Shown piece after piece: positions 12,553-27,515 of a DNA stretch of 64,000 nucleotides. The notes under the pieces were generated by a model. The model did not search any database, was not told the origin of the DNA, and worked only from the letters and a program-made list of their open reading frames with translations. The stretch is taken from positions 37,171,870-37,235,869 of the forward strand of contig JAVUNC010000006.1 in the NCBI GenBank assembly GCA_032173965.1, read 5' to 3'. Made by a program: the position numbers and the translations under genes. Numbering within the stretch: position 1 is the first letter of the stretch; each line of letters opens with the position of its first letter. This DNA is from Sitta carolinensis (Eukaryota; Chordata; Aves; Passeriformes; Sittidae).

Positions 12553-15500
12553 ATAAAACCTCATTTCCCTTCTGGAAAACTTTATTTGAATGCAATACAG
12601 ATGTAGCCCTAATTTATTTATTTGGTTTTTAAGTCAGGGTTAACAGCCACTACTTGTGCTTACCCTGGTGGAAATCCTTATAAAGACCTATCTAAATATC
12701 TAACAATCAAGAACTTAACAAGAGTTCCAACCCAATACAAATCTTAACTGGAATTATAGATGTGTTTTTCAAAATTCATACATGGAACTAATTTCAAATT
12801 TCAACATCATTTTCATTATTGTGCGTTCATCACTTAATATAAAGATGATTATAGGTTGCTCTAAAAACTAGCACTATATGTCAGCCATAAAACAGATTTT
12901 ATGCCAAGAATTCGTGGTGGTTACCTGTAAGTGTTCTTTTACTTACAATGACTGTTTTCAGCTGCAATATCTTAACCTCTGGCTCTGCCAATCTACCACC
13001 CACATCACCCACTTCATGACCCAGCAGTGGGATGCTTAATGCTATGTAGAATCCATTATTCCACGTCTTGATAAACCCCCCACTTCTCTGCAGGTCCATA
13101 ATGATCCTATTCTAATTATCTTGACTAATATCTAATTAATCTTGACTACTTAATGAGGCTGCTGCCTTTCAGACTGCTATCTTTTGTTCTAACTTCAAAA
13201 GACATGTATCAATGAAAAAGCTAGCAGTATAAAACCCAAGAATAGTTCCTTTATAGCTACAGCTGAATTACACAATATTTGCATCTGATTCATACATAAT
13301 GCCAAGAAATTCACCCATTTAAAAATTCACTTCCTTGCAAATTTTCCCACCATAGTGGCCGCTAAAGATAAAAGAAATGAAAAAAATTAAGAAATTAAGG
13401 CAATAAATTTTTTTTACAATCTTGTGTCTTAAGGAAGACACCCAAAAACTGAAGAACTTCTGAAGTCACTGAGATTGTTGAGAGATTTCCTAGAGTTATG
13501 ATCTAACCTACATTATTGTGCATAATCATTTGTAAATTCCAAAGATTCATGTAGATTTTTGATAGCTGCAAAATGAAGAGTTGCTTGCATATATGATTCT
13601 TGAACTAGATCCTGTTAATGCTTCTGAAGAATTTTCTAGCAACAGTAGTTCTTGTTTTGATAAAATTACCCTAACAACAATTAGCTTCTAAATGAAAGTC
13701 TGCTAACATGGCTGCAGCTAGTCAAGGAAGATAAATTAGATTAAAAACATGAGATATCCTCAGTAAGTATAATGTCCTTTTTCCTTTATAGGATAGAGGG
13801 ACAATGCATAAAGGGACAATGTCTGCAAATTTTTATGTGCTCATGTGGAAAATTTCAGTTTGCCAAAAAGTATTCTGTGATGTTAGGCTTTGTGTCAAGT
13901 CTCAAAACAGGAATCTATATTAAAATTTCTCTATGGAAATAATTATTAAAATTTTATGGAACAAGATATTTCTTATAGGAAAGTCTAATAAAACAGGGCT
14001 ATGAAAGGAGTCAGTCAGTCCATGTGTGTTGGGCACATTATTTTGCACTTCTCCCAGCTCTCCTACTTCAATTGTAATTTAAAAGTGAGGCCGGGTAAAC
14101 AAGTGAAAAGAAGACTCAGCAGACAAAAAAAGAATTTGGTAAATGTTTTGGCTAATTTAAACACTTGAGGAAAAGCAAAGCTATTGAGAATTAAATGACT
14201 GTTGAAAGGGAATGATGAAAATCACATGATTTGCTTTTGTGATGAACTGTCTCCTTGCTATTTACTGGGAATTTTGTGAAACAGTCCAAAAAATGTCCCC
14301 AAATTGGGTAAATACTTGCAAAGGATTTGAAACCATGAAAAATAAGTAGCTTTTTTGCATTTGTCTTTCTATGATTATTAATACTAGTTTAAAAAATCAC
14401 ATCAAACCTCCCAAGGGAGAGGTGTTTTTTTAATGTGGAATGCATATTGCATCCCATTAGACATGTATCTCTACTCAGCTTATCAAAATGGACATTTCAA
14501 ATTGGCTGCCAAGATAAAGATGTCATCATAAGTGTGGGCAACTCTCTAAGAATTACATTTATCAGAGACCTACTCTAATAGAAACTCAAACATAATTGAG
14601 ACATTTAAGCTGCCCCAGTGCAAGAAATCCTCTCTATACATCTGTGCTTCCTGGAACTTTAAACACCAGGGACTTCACTATAATTTGCCTAATACCGTGT
14701 TCCTGTCAGTAATGACATCTAAGAATTATCCTGTTAATCTTTACAATGTCAATTTCACAGACAGTGGCCATCAGAACTCTATTAAATTTCTCCAGGTAAA
14801 TTCACTTTGCAGGAAGATCCTACATCAAAGAATCGTTAGTGTGAGCAGGAATCACACTCAGCTACAAAGCTCTCCTGGGCAAGTGGCACAGCAGCTCCCC
14901 TCCAGCCGAGTTCCTGTGTCACACAGTTTGAGTGAGCTGAAGGACCTGAGTGATGGCTTTGCTCTGTTTCTAGGCAAAGCTGTGCTGAAACAAGTTATGC
15001 CATAAGACAACAGTTGTTAGACTATGCTGAGGTCAGTGCCCACAGAATGAGCCCTGGTTCTGAAAACTACACCTAGTGAAACCAGGAGGGTATTCTAAAG
15101 AGGTAGGACTCCCTCCTAGATGCCCAAGGCTACATCTCTTTTTAGCAGTGATTACACAACCTTGAAAATGAACAAATAAATTCCCTGTTGCCAGTAGCTA
15201 CTAACCTGCTTGCTGGGTTTATGAAAACTCAGCTACAGACAACAAAACTATACAGAATCTTTCTGATTTCACAGAAATAAAAATGTCAACTCCTTGCTCT
15301 CTGACAGGTATCATATAGAGAGTAAAATCCTTTCAATACCTGAAGTGAGAGCAGTGATTAGAAAAACTCAAAAATTTTGATAAAAGAATGTTTTCTACCT
15401 GTCCTTTTTTAGTCTTCAAGATTGTGCATCTTTCCCACACTTCCCTCTGTCAAGAGACATATAAATTATTACATTCGTAATAACAATTCCTGGGCAATTT

Positions 15501-16734
15501 ATTCTGCCATCTGTCATTCCTTCAAACTTTTATTCCTTGTTTTGCTTGGAAAATCTACTAGTGGTTCAATGCAAGAACCAGGATTTCACTGGGTGTTTCA
15601 GAAATTGCACATTGTTTTCTATCTTTACATAAGCATTAGAGCTCTATGCATGCAGCAGAACCAGAGCAGTCTTTAACACTTAAAAATATGCAATTTAAAA
15701 ACATATACAATTTAATAATAGAAAATGCTTTTGAAAAATATATTGTCCTCTAACATAGTTTGAAAAGTTCTTTTTTATTTAAACGGTGACATTTCAGGTA
15801 ATTTCTCACTTCCTCATAGCAAAATTGACAAAGTTAATTTTGTTTTACATAGAGTTTATAAGAGGGAGAGAAATTGTTTTTATTTTGTTAAAACCATCAT
15901 TAATTTTCACAATGTAATATTACACGTGTTATTGAGAGGGGATGCAAAACAAAATGGAGATTCCATTTAAAATTAAGATTTTAGCTAAATTACAAAATAA
16001 GGTAGACATAGCCAGCAGTAACTATAGTCAGTAGTTAGTAATCAGATGACAATCTTTGATTTTGCATAAATCCTATAATTAAAAAATTCTAGAAAGGAAA
16101 AAATGCTAAAGAAGAGATCAAGAAATCACTGAAGAAAATTCTGTTTTCTATATGTTTCAGTAACTTCTTCAAGTGACTGAAATTTTGTGCTTGTTGTCTG
16201 AATCCTGAAAGGGAATGAAAGATTTAAGAAAAACATTGATTCATATTGACAGAGATAATCAAATTTTTGATGCAAAAAGTGTCATGATTGTACTCCTGAA
16301 GAATTCACTCATAAAGTAGAAATAGTGTATACAAAAGGAATCTCCAGGAAGTATTTTGTCAACAATTTTTAAAAAGGTGAGGAATTAGCCTGCAGAGTTT
16401 GTGAGGGAATAATTAACACAGATAACTGCTCAAAGGTTGGGGATGATTGTTGCAAGTAATCTGCCCTCTGGAACTGAACCAGTATTTTGACAAAAACCAC
16501 AATTATGAGAAAAAAAGAGATAAAAAATCTATGAATCCTGCAGACATCAGCCAATATGAAAGAAGTCAGTGTCTAACCACTGGAGTCCAAGACAAATGAA
16601 ATCAGTACATGATAAAATTATACCATCATTGTGAGCTGTCTTGCCTGAGAAGGCTCTGTAGACCTAAGGATGCAAATCTCTCACATGCTTAGCAGAATCA
16701 CTTGTTCACATCCTTTGGGACCTATTGAGAACAT

Positions 16735-16753
16735 ATTATTATTATTATTATTT
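16735..16753. repeat. short (ATT)n array
   Basis: About six copies of ATT, running into a T-rich flank. Simple repeat. Confidence 0.85.
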
Positions 16754-19700
16754 TCTCCATAATATTAAAATTACTGAGAACTTCTTTATTTGATTTTTTT
16801 TGGGGTTTTTTTTTTGAGCAAAGATGTTACTTTCCATTTACTTGGTGAGATTCCAATTTTGTTTCATAAAAATTTTCCTTTCAATATCTTTATATACAAT
16901 ATTTCCATGAATTTTGCTCTGATACATGGCATATTGCTGCATCCCACTAGCTAGTGCTATTTTCTACTGACAAGGGATATTCTGGCAGAGGGATGAGATC
17001 ACATTCACCACAACGGGTTTGCTTTGTCAGAAAAAATTGTTTGGCTATGAAGTGTTCTATGTATTATATGCATAATCAGTTTTCATTAAAGTCCATTTTA
17101 AAGCTGTCAAATTTTTATTTTATTAGTCTGCCCTTTTAAAATACTATAAATAATTAGTTTTGTATATACAGAACACTCAACATAGATATATTCATTTATT
17201 TGCTGTCTTTCAGTGACATCTCATAACAAAGCTCTCTTTGTTATACAGGGAAGATTTTGAGAAATAGGAAATAGTAGCAAAAATCAGTTGACTGACATGA
17301 ACCTGGCAATGAACAAGCATCAACAACATAGTACCAGCATAAGTACTAAACCTGATAGTATCAATTTGCTGTCAGTTATATAAATAAAATGAGATGTTAT
17401 TACACTTGTATTTGCACAGAGGCATTTTTATTAATGCTAGTACCAGTCCTCTGCTTTGAGTCTGAAAGACAGAGTGGTGCAGGGAGACCTGACAACTTCA
17501 TCTCACATGAGCAAGCTGGCAGCAACCTGAGCCACAGCTGCCATGGGAAAGAGGATGGATGGGTAGAGCATGAGATTGTAGTCTACATTTTTTCCTTTAA
17601 CTAATGAATGAATTCCTGGATATGATGGGTGTTACTTAATTTTTTTCCCCAGTGTTATACTGTTTTTGTAAGATTTGGCTTTTCTTAGTCATAGTGATTC
17701 AGAATACCTTCCATTTTCAATGCTGGAGGAATTAACATGTCAATAGTTTAGCTTTCTCTCCATTCAAATTGTGATGCTGGAGCACAAACAGTAGTTATGT
17801 ATATCTTAATCAAGGTGTTCTGATAATCTTTAAAAAATAAATCTGTTTGGGCACACAAAAACATTCATCACTGTATGCATGGCCATGAAAATAAGTGCAA
17901 AAGTTAAACATAAATTATTCAGAAGTTTCACATCAAGTGAAAATATGCAAATACTGAATTGATTTTGTTATTGACATGTGTTTGCAAAGTCTTTTCTGTA
18001 AAGTTCTTTGAAAGGCAAATAAGATATCTCTACTCAATACCAAAATAAACCAAATTCTTAGTTCTTGTATTGGATGCAGTGAGAACATGGCTGTCTTCCC
18101 AGTCCCCACACAGCCTTTCCAGCTGTGGATCAGGTTTGTTATAAGCTGTCTACCCATGATGAACATACCCAGATTTACACTGTAAAATATTTAGTTATTT
18201 TCCACTGAGAAATGTTGCATTTTTACCTCACTGCTTGTCACAAGGGCGGAAAAAGATGAAGTCATTCACTGCTCTGAAGACTTAAAACAGGTATGATATG
18301 CATTTTACTGAATGTGCAACTTAAACATACTTCAGACCATTGTTACAAGAGGTGAATGAAGTGATGAGATGCAATTCTCCATCAAAACATTTATTATTAT
18401 CCAACCAGAATCTCCACAATCTGAGCCTGGGAATGGATGTATCATCCCAGAAATGTCCTCCTGATATTCTTGAAGGCATGCACCTAATATTGCATGAAGT
18501 TTAGATATATGACTTAGGATAGTACTCTGAGAGAGGTATATTATAAGCCTCTGTCAATCTCATTAGCTATTTTTATTTACATTTTACTCTTGGATACACT
18601 TCTTCAAAATTTATCAGCAATCTGTCACAAAAAAAAAAAAAGATTTTTTTAAAGGGTCATAAAAAATAAGGGATTATATAGAAAATATGGATTGATTCTG
18701 ATTCTGATGTCTGCATCAAAGTACACAGACAACATCTATTTTGGTGAAGCAAATTCAAGGTCAGAATGTAAGAAAGAAGAGTAAGAGCTAAGTACAAAAG
18801 ATAGAACATCCCATCCTTGCAAGCATCTGAAAAATTATGATATAAGATAAAGGCCTTTTATGACTGGAAACCATTCAAGACCAAAAAGTAATTTGAAGGT
18901 GACAGATTGCATGCAAAATACACATGCAAAATCTGGTGTATTTCCTTCTTTTCTTCAACCCTCTATCACAGCTAGATGTTTTGAGACTTGTGACCTTTCC
19001 TTCCAGACTAAATGGAAAAAATTAAAGATGCTTCCCAGAAGAAGCCAGGACGTAAAAAATAAAGAACCGGAACATGTAAGGCAATGCTAGAGATTCTGTT
19101 CCTGAAAGATGAAGTTTATAGTTGGAAACTTGATGTTGAAAATAACAGATTTTCTAACCTAATAGGAAAATGTAAAAAGATCCAAAAGGTACGAGCTATA
19201 AACAGACAAATGCAGATGAGACATAATTTTCACATGTAGGAAAAAAATTGAGTCACCAACACAATTTGAAAGGATTGTAGGGAATTTTCTTGAATTGAAT
19301 ACTTTTTTAAAACAAATGCTTGATATTTCTTCTAGAAGGAAATAGCTGTTGCTCAACTCCACTATTCAACTTACAGCAAGTATCAGTAGCTCATCAGCAG
19401 CCCTTTTTGAATTTCAAGCAAGCTAAGCCATGGGTCTAGACATCTTCTTTGATGCTTTTAATACTGTCAAAGTACTGCATTTCTTCCTTGGCTTTGCAAT
19501 TTCTCCAGTTTCCAAGTTCTTTGTTAAAATTTATATCAGTGATAGAGAAAAAATTCTTAGAAGGTTTTTGTTTTATAATGAGGAGAAATTATCTCAAAGT
19601 ATTTAATCTCTTATTTTATGACTGATTTTGTGCTATTTTGAGAAAAAAAATCATAATAATTTTCAATAGACAGGAAAACACTGCCTCAATTATCTTTGTA

Positions 19701-22700
19701 TTCAAGATGGACAGATCAATATTCAGAATACTGTGAACATTTCTTATGTTTCTGATACATTACAATAATTTTTAATCTAATTTCACAAACATTACATTCT
19801 GATATTAATTAATAGCTCTTCACAAGATTCAGATATAGCAATTCATTCCCACAAAAACTGCTATACTAATAATGAATAATATTAATTATTTTTTGAGTGA
19901 CACCTCGCTGCTCAGTTAAAGAAAAAAAAACCATCTTGTATAGATCACCTTTTTTGTTGTTGTTATAGCGAGTTGAAAGACACTTGAAATAGATCTCGTG
20001 GGAAAGATATGGACCTGTATTGCTAATTATAACTTTTAAAATGCATCAGTTGAATGGACAGTTGCTGCCAGATAAGAACAAATGAAAAGATTTGGTGTTG
20101 ATAATATCTAATGTCTAATGTCTAAAGGCAAGGCCCCTTTTATAAGCTTTAGGGTGTATTATGAAGTCATCTGAGTAGAAACAAAGGACGTCATTTTTTT
20201 TTACTTTGAACAGATTGACAATACATGTAAAACATCATCAGTCCAGATACAGCACCAGAAAAACTTAAAGCAGTACAGGTCACTAATTATGCAATAATAA
20301 AATAAATCTTAGGTATTCTCTGACAGTGTAATTCACACCTAAAGATGACATTTGGGGCAGAAGAAAATATCTGAATACATCAATGCAAGAATCTGTTCAA
20401 TTAACAAGAAATTACTGTGGTTCTAATTACACATCAAAATTCATTGCTTTCTACATTGCTGAAAAAATGTAATACAGAGAAATTTAAGTGAACCTAAAGT
20501 TTTCATGAATGCATAAAGAAACAAAAACATGTTTTCCATTATTAGGTTACTAATATTAGCTGCAATGAGATTGAGCCCAGAGGGATTTGTTATTAATACT
20601 GGGCAATCCATTTTAGACATTTAATGAAAGGAATAATATCTAAAATACCTGCCTAAAGAAAAGTGATACTTAGGAGTAACAATAAACATCAAGAAAAGTT
20701 TTTTTTCTTTTATGAATATGTATGATTGAAAAGGTATTAGCATTAGAGATGGTATTATTGTGAGCAATTACATACACTCTGTTTACCTGAAGGTGTACAT
20801 GTTTAGATGGTGAAAATTATTTTATTGTTGGTTTCAGAGTTGTCTTTTTTTTATGAGAAAAAGATGTCAGAAAATCATTTAAGTCTAGCTGTCATCTGAC
20901 TTGATATAACTTCTTAGAAAGGAGCTGTTACCTATCAGATCTGCTTTCAATGACAGGAACAAAGTAAAGACCAAAGCCTACCCTGTTCTCTCTGCAGTCT
21001 TGAATAAATGTGGTTTCTAAAAGATTATTATTGCAGTTAAAAGGATTATAAATTTCATAAATTCTCATTATAGTCTTGTATTTCTTTTTATTGATCCTTT
21101 TGGGGAAGTTAATATAATAACTTAGATGACAATGTATCTGCATTTGTTGGGAAAATTTGTTCAGACCTATGAAAATGACATTGTGAAATAGCTTGACTAG
21201 TCCTTTGCCAGCATACTTCCCATCAGGATGATGGGAAAGAGTAAGAAAGACCTCAGAATATTTTGCAATGAAAAAAATAGCAGGTAACTATGCTGCATAG
21301 TTTTGCTCCTTAAAAGATTGAAAACATAGAGCAAAAAATTTTCTATAATGCTACCATAATTATACATTATAGAGTTGATGTTTCGGGATTTTTGTTTCAA
21401 AAGGATGCCAGCATGTGAGGGCTTTTGAATATGGAGTCTGCTTCCTTGCAGGTTATGTAATACAGCATGAGATGATATATTGCCAGAGTACAAAGAGGTT
21501 CTGGAACCAAGCATCTCCAGGAAAGAGTGTGCTCTTCTGAAACCTGGTTTTTGTTCCCTATTTTTCCATTTGACCTTTGGCAAGTCCCGTAAGGCAGAAC
21601 CACAAATTACATCACTGTTTAAATCCAAAACTAATATTCTCAAAGTCCTCAGCCAGGACTCATTGAAATGTTAAAATTCCCAAAGATATCTCAATTTCTG
21701 CCTCTGAATAAACCTAGAAACAGGACAGTTTTAACACAGTTTGGCAGCCAAACCCTATACTTTCCCCTTCTTCAAAGGCAATGCAACAGGTTCCCTGGAA
21801 AAGCAATCTGAAGGAACAGCAGGAAAGACTGAGAGGCCACTGCTTCTATCAGGCACAGGTCTGTCTGGATGACATGAGTTTGGAATCAGGCAAAGACAGA
21901 AATGATTATCTGCACAATTAATCCAACAGTATGGCTACAGAAGAAGAAACAAAGCTGCTGTGTTTGTTGGCTGTGCCTGCCCAGTTCCAGGCTGGAAAGA
22001 CTTAGGAACCAGTAGGATGAAGCTGTCCTGCTCAGAGTGCCAGACTGTAAGGTACTCTATGGAATACAAAGACTGTAGGGCTAGTTCATGCTTTTCTCCT
22101 TGATTATCTGGCTTATTAAAACAATGAACCCTTTCTAATTACAAATTCCTGGAGATCACAAATAGAGTGATTTAAAACATTTATCTTTCTCCAGCATATT
22201 TTTTTGTTTTCTCTTTTAACAGAGACATATAAAAGTGTAATAGTTATAGAAACTGAAAATTTTGATTCAATAAAACAAATTGTTACTTATCCTAGAGTGC
22301 CCAGAACTCTGGGTCTCATGAGGTAATGCATTTAAGTGGTTCTTTAATAGCCACACCAGGATTCTCACTCAGCACTGCTTTGTCACTGCTGCTCAATGGA
22401 AATCTTGTACCTTTCCTAGGTGATTCCTGGTTAGAGACACACCTAGAATTTAAATGGCTAGGACAAAATACTGTGTTATTCAATTCCTCAAAACAATCTT
22501 AATTTGGACTAACTTGGACTGCAAATTAAAGTTTTTAATATCATGAGTGGAAGCTTTCACAAAGCTATTCAAAACCACATCCCCTCCTGCAACATTGTCC
22601 CAGAGTATTTGTTTCTAACACTCACTTTTCAATGTGTTCCTGTTTTGGTAAACGTCCCATGAATAAAAGTAAGTCAATACAGGCAATAAAGAAATTAAGG

Positions 22701-25700
22701 TGTCTAAGGAAGGCATAGGAAGAGATGGGATGTTTACATGCAAAAGTTTATTGCATGAATCCTAGCTGCAACTTGACACTCTTGCTGCTTCTGACTTGGA
22801 TATTTCAGAAGTGTTTAGAGTTGGGCATCTTTACAGATTCCATTGCATGTCCCATTCAAAGGAGCTAACAAACTCCTTAATAAATCCTTTTCAAGACCTA
22901 TTTATGGCTTGGAAGTCCAATATTCTTACCTTTAAATTTCTTACTGCCTAGAATTGTTCCAGTTATAAAAAATAAAAACAAATCAAACAGGTTGGATATT
23001 TGCCCAAGGATGTTTGGCATGGTTCTCATGAAGGAAAGGGGAGTTTTTAACTAGTAGTGATGATATCTCTTTTTATATAAACATAACTACAATTAATGTT
23101 TTCACCTGAGAGTTAGATTTATTCTCCCTACTTGCAACTTGAGCTGGGTGGCTCTAAACATGTGTTTCTCATGTTGTACATATTCACAGGATTTTTCAGT
23201 GGAGCCTTTCCAGAATTTATGTTTGAATGGGCATTTTAAGGTTTACTAAACTCTGATATCTACTAAATTCTACTTTTTATTACAAAATTTTTGCAACCAT
23301 TTTCTTTTTGCTACAGTAGCAAGTTGAAATGTGAAGTCATTCTTTTACTTGAAATTCCCAACTCTACTCCCAAATATATGATGATCCTTTTCTATTAAAC
23401 AGTAAATTGTTTTTTATATATATGTAACAAAATATGTAACAAAAGAAAATTTACCCTTTACCCCATCACCTTTTTTCAATGTGCCCTGTCAGAATTTTCC
23501 ATGTAGAGCAGTTTTTATACATAAATCAAATATTGTTCCCATATGTAGGAAAAAAATCAGAATATGAAGAAACATGCAAAGGAATTTCATAGATTTTTCT
23601 TAGAGAACTTCTTCCATAGGTCAGGTAATATTTATTTACAAGGTCAGAGCAGATCAGTGATTTAATTCTGTGAGAATTATATTCTATGTCTGCTACAGGG
23701 AAGCTTTGTTTTGATTCTAGCTCCTTTTCCTGGCTATAAATCATCTGCTCTGATTTTATCCTGAATGGATGCAGCAAATCTTTGGAAATCTGACTGGAAA
23801 TTAGTTTGGTCACAGTTGTCAGACCTGTAAAAAGACAAATAGGGATAATAGCAATGCGTATTAAAAATCCAGTGGTGGAAGTGCAAGTTTATTCAGTCCT
23901 TGAAGTGAAAGAAATAACATAGATGATATTACATAATGGGTTGCATTTGCATTCCAGGCTTAAGTAGGCTCTAACTGTTTCACATTCTTATAAAACTTTG
24001 TATGTTAGTATTTCTAGTGTTTGCAACTATTTAATTCCTCAAAAGATTTTTTAAAACGTTCTTTGCTGTCAGGAAATGTTCACTACATTCCAAATTTGGG
24101 TAGAGAATATCTATGTATTCTATCTTTTGCAGGATATTTTCTTAGTTCACTTTACTGGCATCATTATATCAGGCTTATCCATGGGACAGGCTAGATGACC
24201 AAGGTTTAACACTGTATTTGCATGGTTGGTGGGGTGGAAATGACCAAAGAATGGCATTCATAAAAAAGCTATTAATTTCCCCACTCTCTAAAGTAACTAT
24301 GGCCCCACTCAAAGACAATGAAAATCCTAAAGACTTATGTTCTTTCTAAAAAATAATTTAACATTCCCTAAGACATTTACCTATTTAAAAAATATTTGTC
24401 TAATTTCAAAAAGCTTTACCCTTAACCTAAATAAATGCCATCAACTTTACAGAGCATTTCAAAATAGCAAGAAGATTAAAGCTAACAAAATTACCTCCTC
24501 ATCCATAATTTCTATTATAATGTTATAGATATGTATTACAGTAAATCACTAAATGAAGATACCGGCAACCCAAGTCCCTTGACATACACACATCATTCCA
24601 ATAACTGCTAACGAATGTTGCTTCCTCATTGCAAAGATAAAAGAAAAAATGCTTTTCTGATTCTAAAAGATTTTAGTCCACAATAAACACTGAGATATTT
24701 ACATGCAAAAATAGGCTTGGTTTTCACTGAATAGTCAACCAGAGCAGTTATAAACACAGCAGGCAAGCAGTTTGTTGATAGCACCAGTTACTTCAGAGGC
24801 ACTGTGCAATTTAGAAATAGAAGTGTGATTACTCAGTGCTTTATAAAATTCTTTATAAAATTTGCAATAAACAATTACAGAGTGATTCACCCACATTTTT
24901 AATATCTCTCTACAAAGCACATTACAAGGTTCTATATAATTTAATTTTTCTGAATGGATCATTTGTAATCTGAATACAGCACATTGGGTATTTGTTCTTT
25001 ATAAAAGTAATGCAATCAAACCTAATCACCACATACAAGGGGTGGTATTGACAATAATTTTAGGTCTGGGGTGTTTTTACAATTATTGCATTCAAGCTGA
25101 GATCAAAAGGTTAACTCTCAACACATTCCACAGCTATGCACAATTTCAGTCTATTGACTGAACTATAGATCAAGGTAGGAGTAGTTTCTCTCTGGCTAAA
25201 GAGAAAAGAGTCTTACTTATTTCCTCATCATTGATTAATCCCGAGTGAAATTAATGTTTAATAGCTGCATTGTTCCAGTACATGCCCATTTTGACCTTCT
25301 CGTTAAAATAAACATGTAATTCAATAGTATTATCAATATCATTTACTTGAAGAATCTTCTAGTATTTGGGAAGCAGAAGTAGGCTTCTATTTGCTAATAA
25401 TTGTTTCTTGACTTTTACAAAAGCAGTGTTTTGTGCTTATAAAAGTACAGATTTATGCGTGAAGCATTTACAAATTTACAATGTTAAATAGGAAGAAAAA
25501 AAAGACACCTCTAGATATGGAATAATAAAAAAATAATAATAATGTTTTGCATAGTGACACAAATTTAAATATTTATGAATTCTCAAATCATAAGCAGGTA
25601 AAAATTCTTTAGCACCTCCAGATTTTAAACAAAAGTAAAGAGGTGACCTCCAGCATCTGCTCTTATTTTACTCCATGGCAGGAATATTAGGAACTAGAAT

Positions 25701-27357
25701 GGCTTTTCAACAGCTGGACCCATCACTTCCTCAATGGTTTGATAAAAACAGGTGGAATTGAATCTCTCACAGGCATTAGTACTATGATGCTAAGCTGTGT
25801 CATTCTTCCATGTGCAATAAGTCTGGAACCTACTTAAAGATGTAAGAAACACCATGATTTTCAAAGAACACAGAGACGGAACTCAAAATGCCTGAGAAAA
25901 GAGCAGTGAGACACACAGTATTGTACCATTTAAAATAAGAATGATTTTGTTCCTAATCACAAATCAGACCAGTTTTCCAGAAAGTGCAGTGTTCAGACAA
26001 GAATGCACCAAAACATGTGGTGATCAAAAAAAGGCTCCATCCATTTCTGAAATATTATTCCAGCTAAAAAGGAACCTGTCTCCCTGTCTGTTCAGTTAGC
26101 CAAGCACAGGTAGGATCTGGAAATGAAGTCGGGTTAAGCACAGTGATGGATCTATTTTTTTCATGAAGCACTGGACTAAGCTCATCACACTTCCAATCTC
26201 TCCCTAAATTGTCTTTGCTCTTTCTCAGAGCTCAGAAGCAGACACTTTGGGTGGAAAAATGACCAATGGGCACCATTCAGGTTCCTAGACCCACAATGAG
26301 AACAGGATGATGAAGCACTGCACAGATTTTAACACCAGTAGGAAACTACCCCCCAGATAAGCCACTCCTCTTCCCTCATCCCTTATGGTAAGGCAGGAAT
26401 GCAAAAAATGCAGTGAGATTTAATGATATCCCTAAAAGCTCAAAGCAGTAGAATAAGACATGTACAGGGGCAACAGAAATATTAATAACAAAAGTAGACA
26501 AAAAAGAGAAGGTGCTTAACCCATAAAAAGACATTCACCACTAGGAACAAAATCAGGATGCTCCCTGTAGGACATGTCTGAGTGGTTTCCCCAAAGGAAA
26601 TATGGTATCTGATCCTTCCCACTGTGCCACATTCACCAGACAAAGGCAATATGGTGGGGGATCTGGCATGGCCACTGTTACCCCCCACCCAGCTCAAAAG
26701 CAATGAAAAGCAAGGACAGACAAACCCCTGGAAGGGAGGTCACATGAGTAGGGTTTGTGCAGCTGCTTTGGTTTAAACTGAGTTAAACTCGGTTAACTTA
26801 GGTGCTTGCACTGTCACTTCTAACACTCAGCTGCACCTCAGAGATTTCCCTTCAGCAACACAACCAGGAGTGGCACTGCTGTGTCTCCTCAGCACCACGT
26901 CCTGCAAAAATGTCCTGAAAGGGGATGAGACGGGGGAAATAGAAGATGGGCTCCGCAATTCCAATGCTGACAGTCACCGCTGGAATGAGCAAGACCAGAG
27001 AGTGCACTTCTGGTTTGGTGCCACTGCTTTTCTTGACAAAACCATGAAACCATGTGTCAGCAATGCTGATGAATAGCAACTTGGTCACACCCAGACATTT
27101 TCAAGCCATCATAAACTCAGGTTAATTTCATATGTGCTAGTTTTGCAGGTCTCTCTGACTTACAGGCCCTAAGCAATAGCAAAACACAAATACTTCCAGA
27201 AAACAGTCAGGACAAGTGTTACTTCTAGATTTCCACTTTCTACTTTCTAGATTTATGTTTCCAGGGGTGGAGTCATAAAAGTACATAACCACCAATGAGT
27301 TTTCCTTTTGTGAATAATACATGTTTTACAAACCTTTACTCCTGAAGCATTAGCCGC

Positions 27358-27515
27358 ACATTTAGGAGGTAATTGTGATCGTTCCCATATTACAGCTGGA
27401 AAATGATGCATAGCTCCTGTGATTGACTTTGCCAAGGTCAGGAAATGATTTAGTGGTGCAGCTCAGAATAGCCTATTCTAAGTCTTCTGTTGTAACCGCT
27501 AGTCTCCATTTTCTC
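27358..27515 (-). mobile_element. ancient MIR-like SINE relic
   Basis: On the plus strand the block reads through landmarks of an inverted MIR in order: an AGGAGGTAATTGTGATC segment, a CCCATATTACAG segment (family CCCCATTTTACAG), an AAATGATGCATAG segment, TGCCAAGGTCAGGAAAT (family TGCCCAAGGTCACACAG), then TAGTGGTGCAGCTCAGAATAG and a closing CTTCTG...TAGTCTCCA segment. The order and spacing fit over about 150 bp with heavy substitution, as expected for amniote MIR copies in birds. The family call is from remembered consensus. A profile search would settle it. Confidence 0.6.

Larger units (their letters stand above)
10101..27357. other. mostly unique AT-rich DNA, no recognisable gene
   Basis: Apart from the simple repeats listed separately (pyrimidine tract, TAAA microsatellite, ATT run), I see no transposon or coding motif. 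The longest open frame is a 148-codon minus-strand frame (21197-21643). It has no familiar domain and no supporting signals and is treated as chance. A stretch near 20520-20640 and another near 25230-25330 have the dense AT-motif texture of conserved elements, but I cannot test conservation. Confidence 0.6.

Noticed and set aside
21197..21643. 148-codon minus-strand open frame
   Set aside because: No recognisable domain, no promoter, splice or polyadenylation context, and an antisense frame of similar quality overlaps it. Treated as chance.
26870..27076. 68-codon plus-strand frame in a slightly GC-richer patch
   Set aside because: No known domain, overlapping frame of 78 codons on the minus strand, no splice or promoter support.
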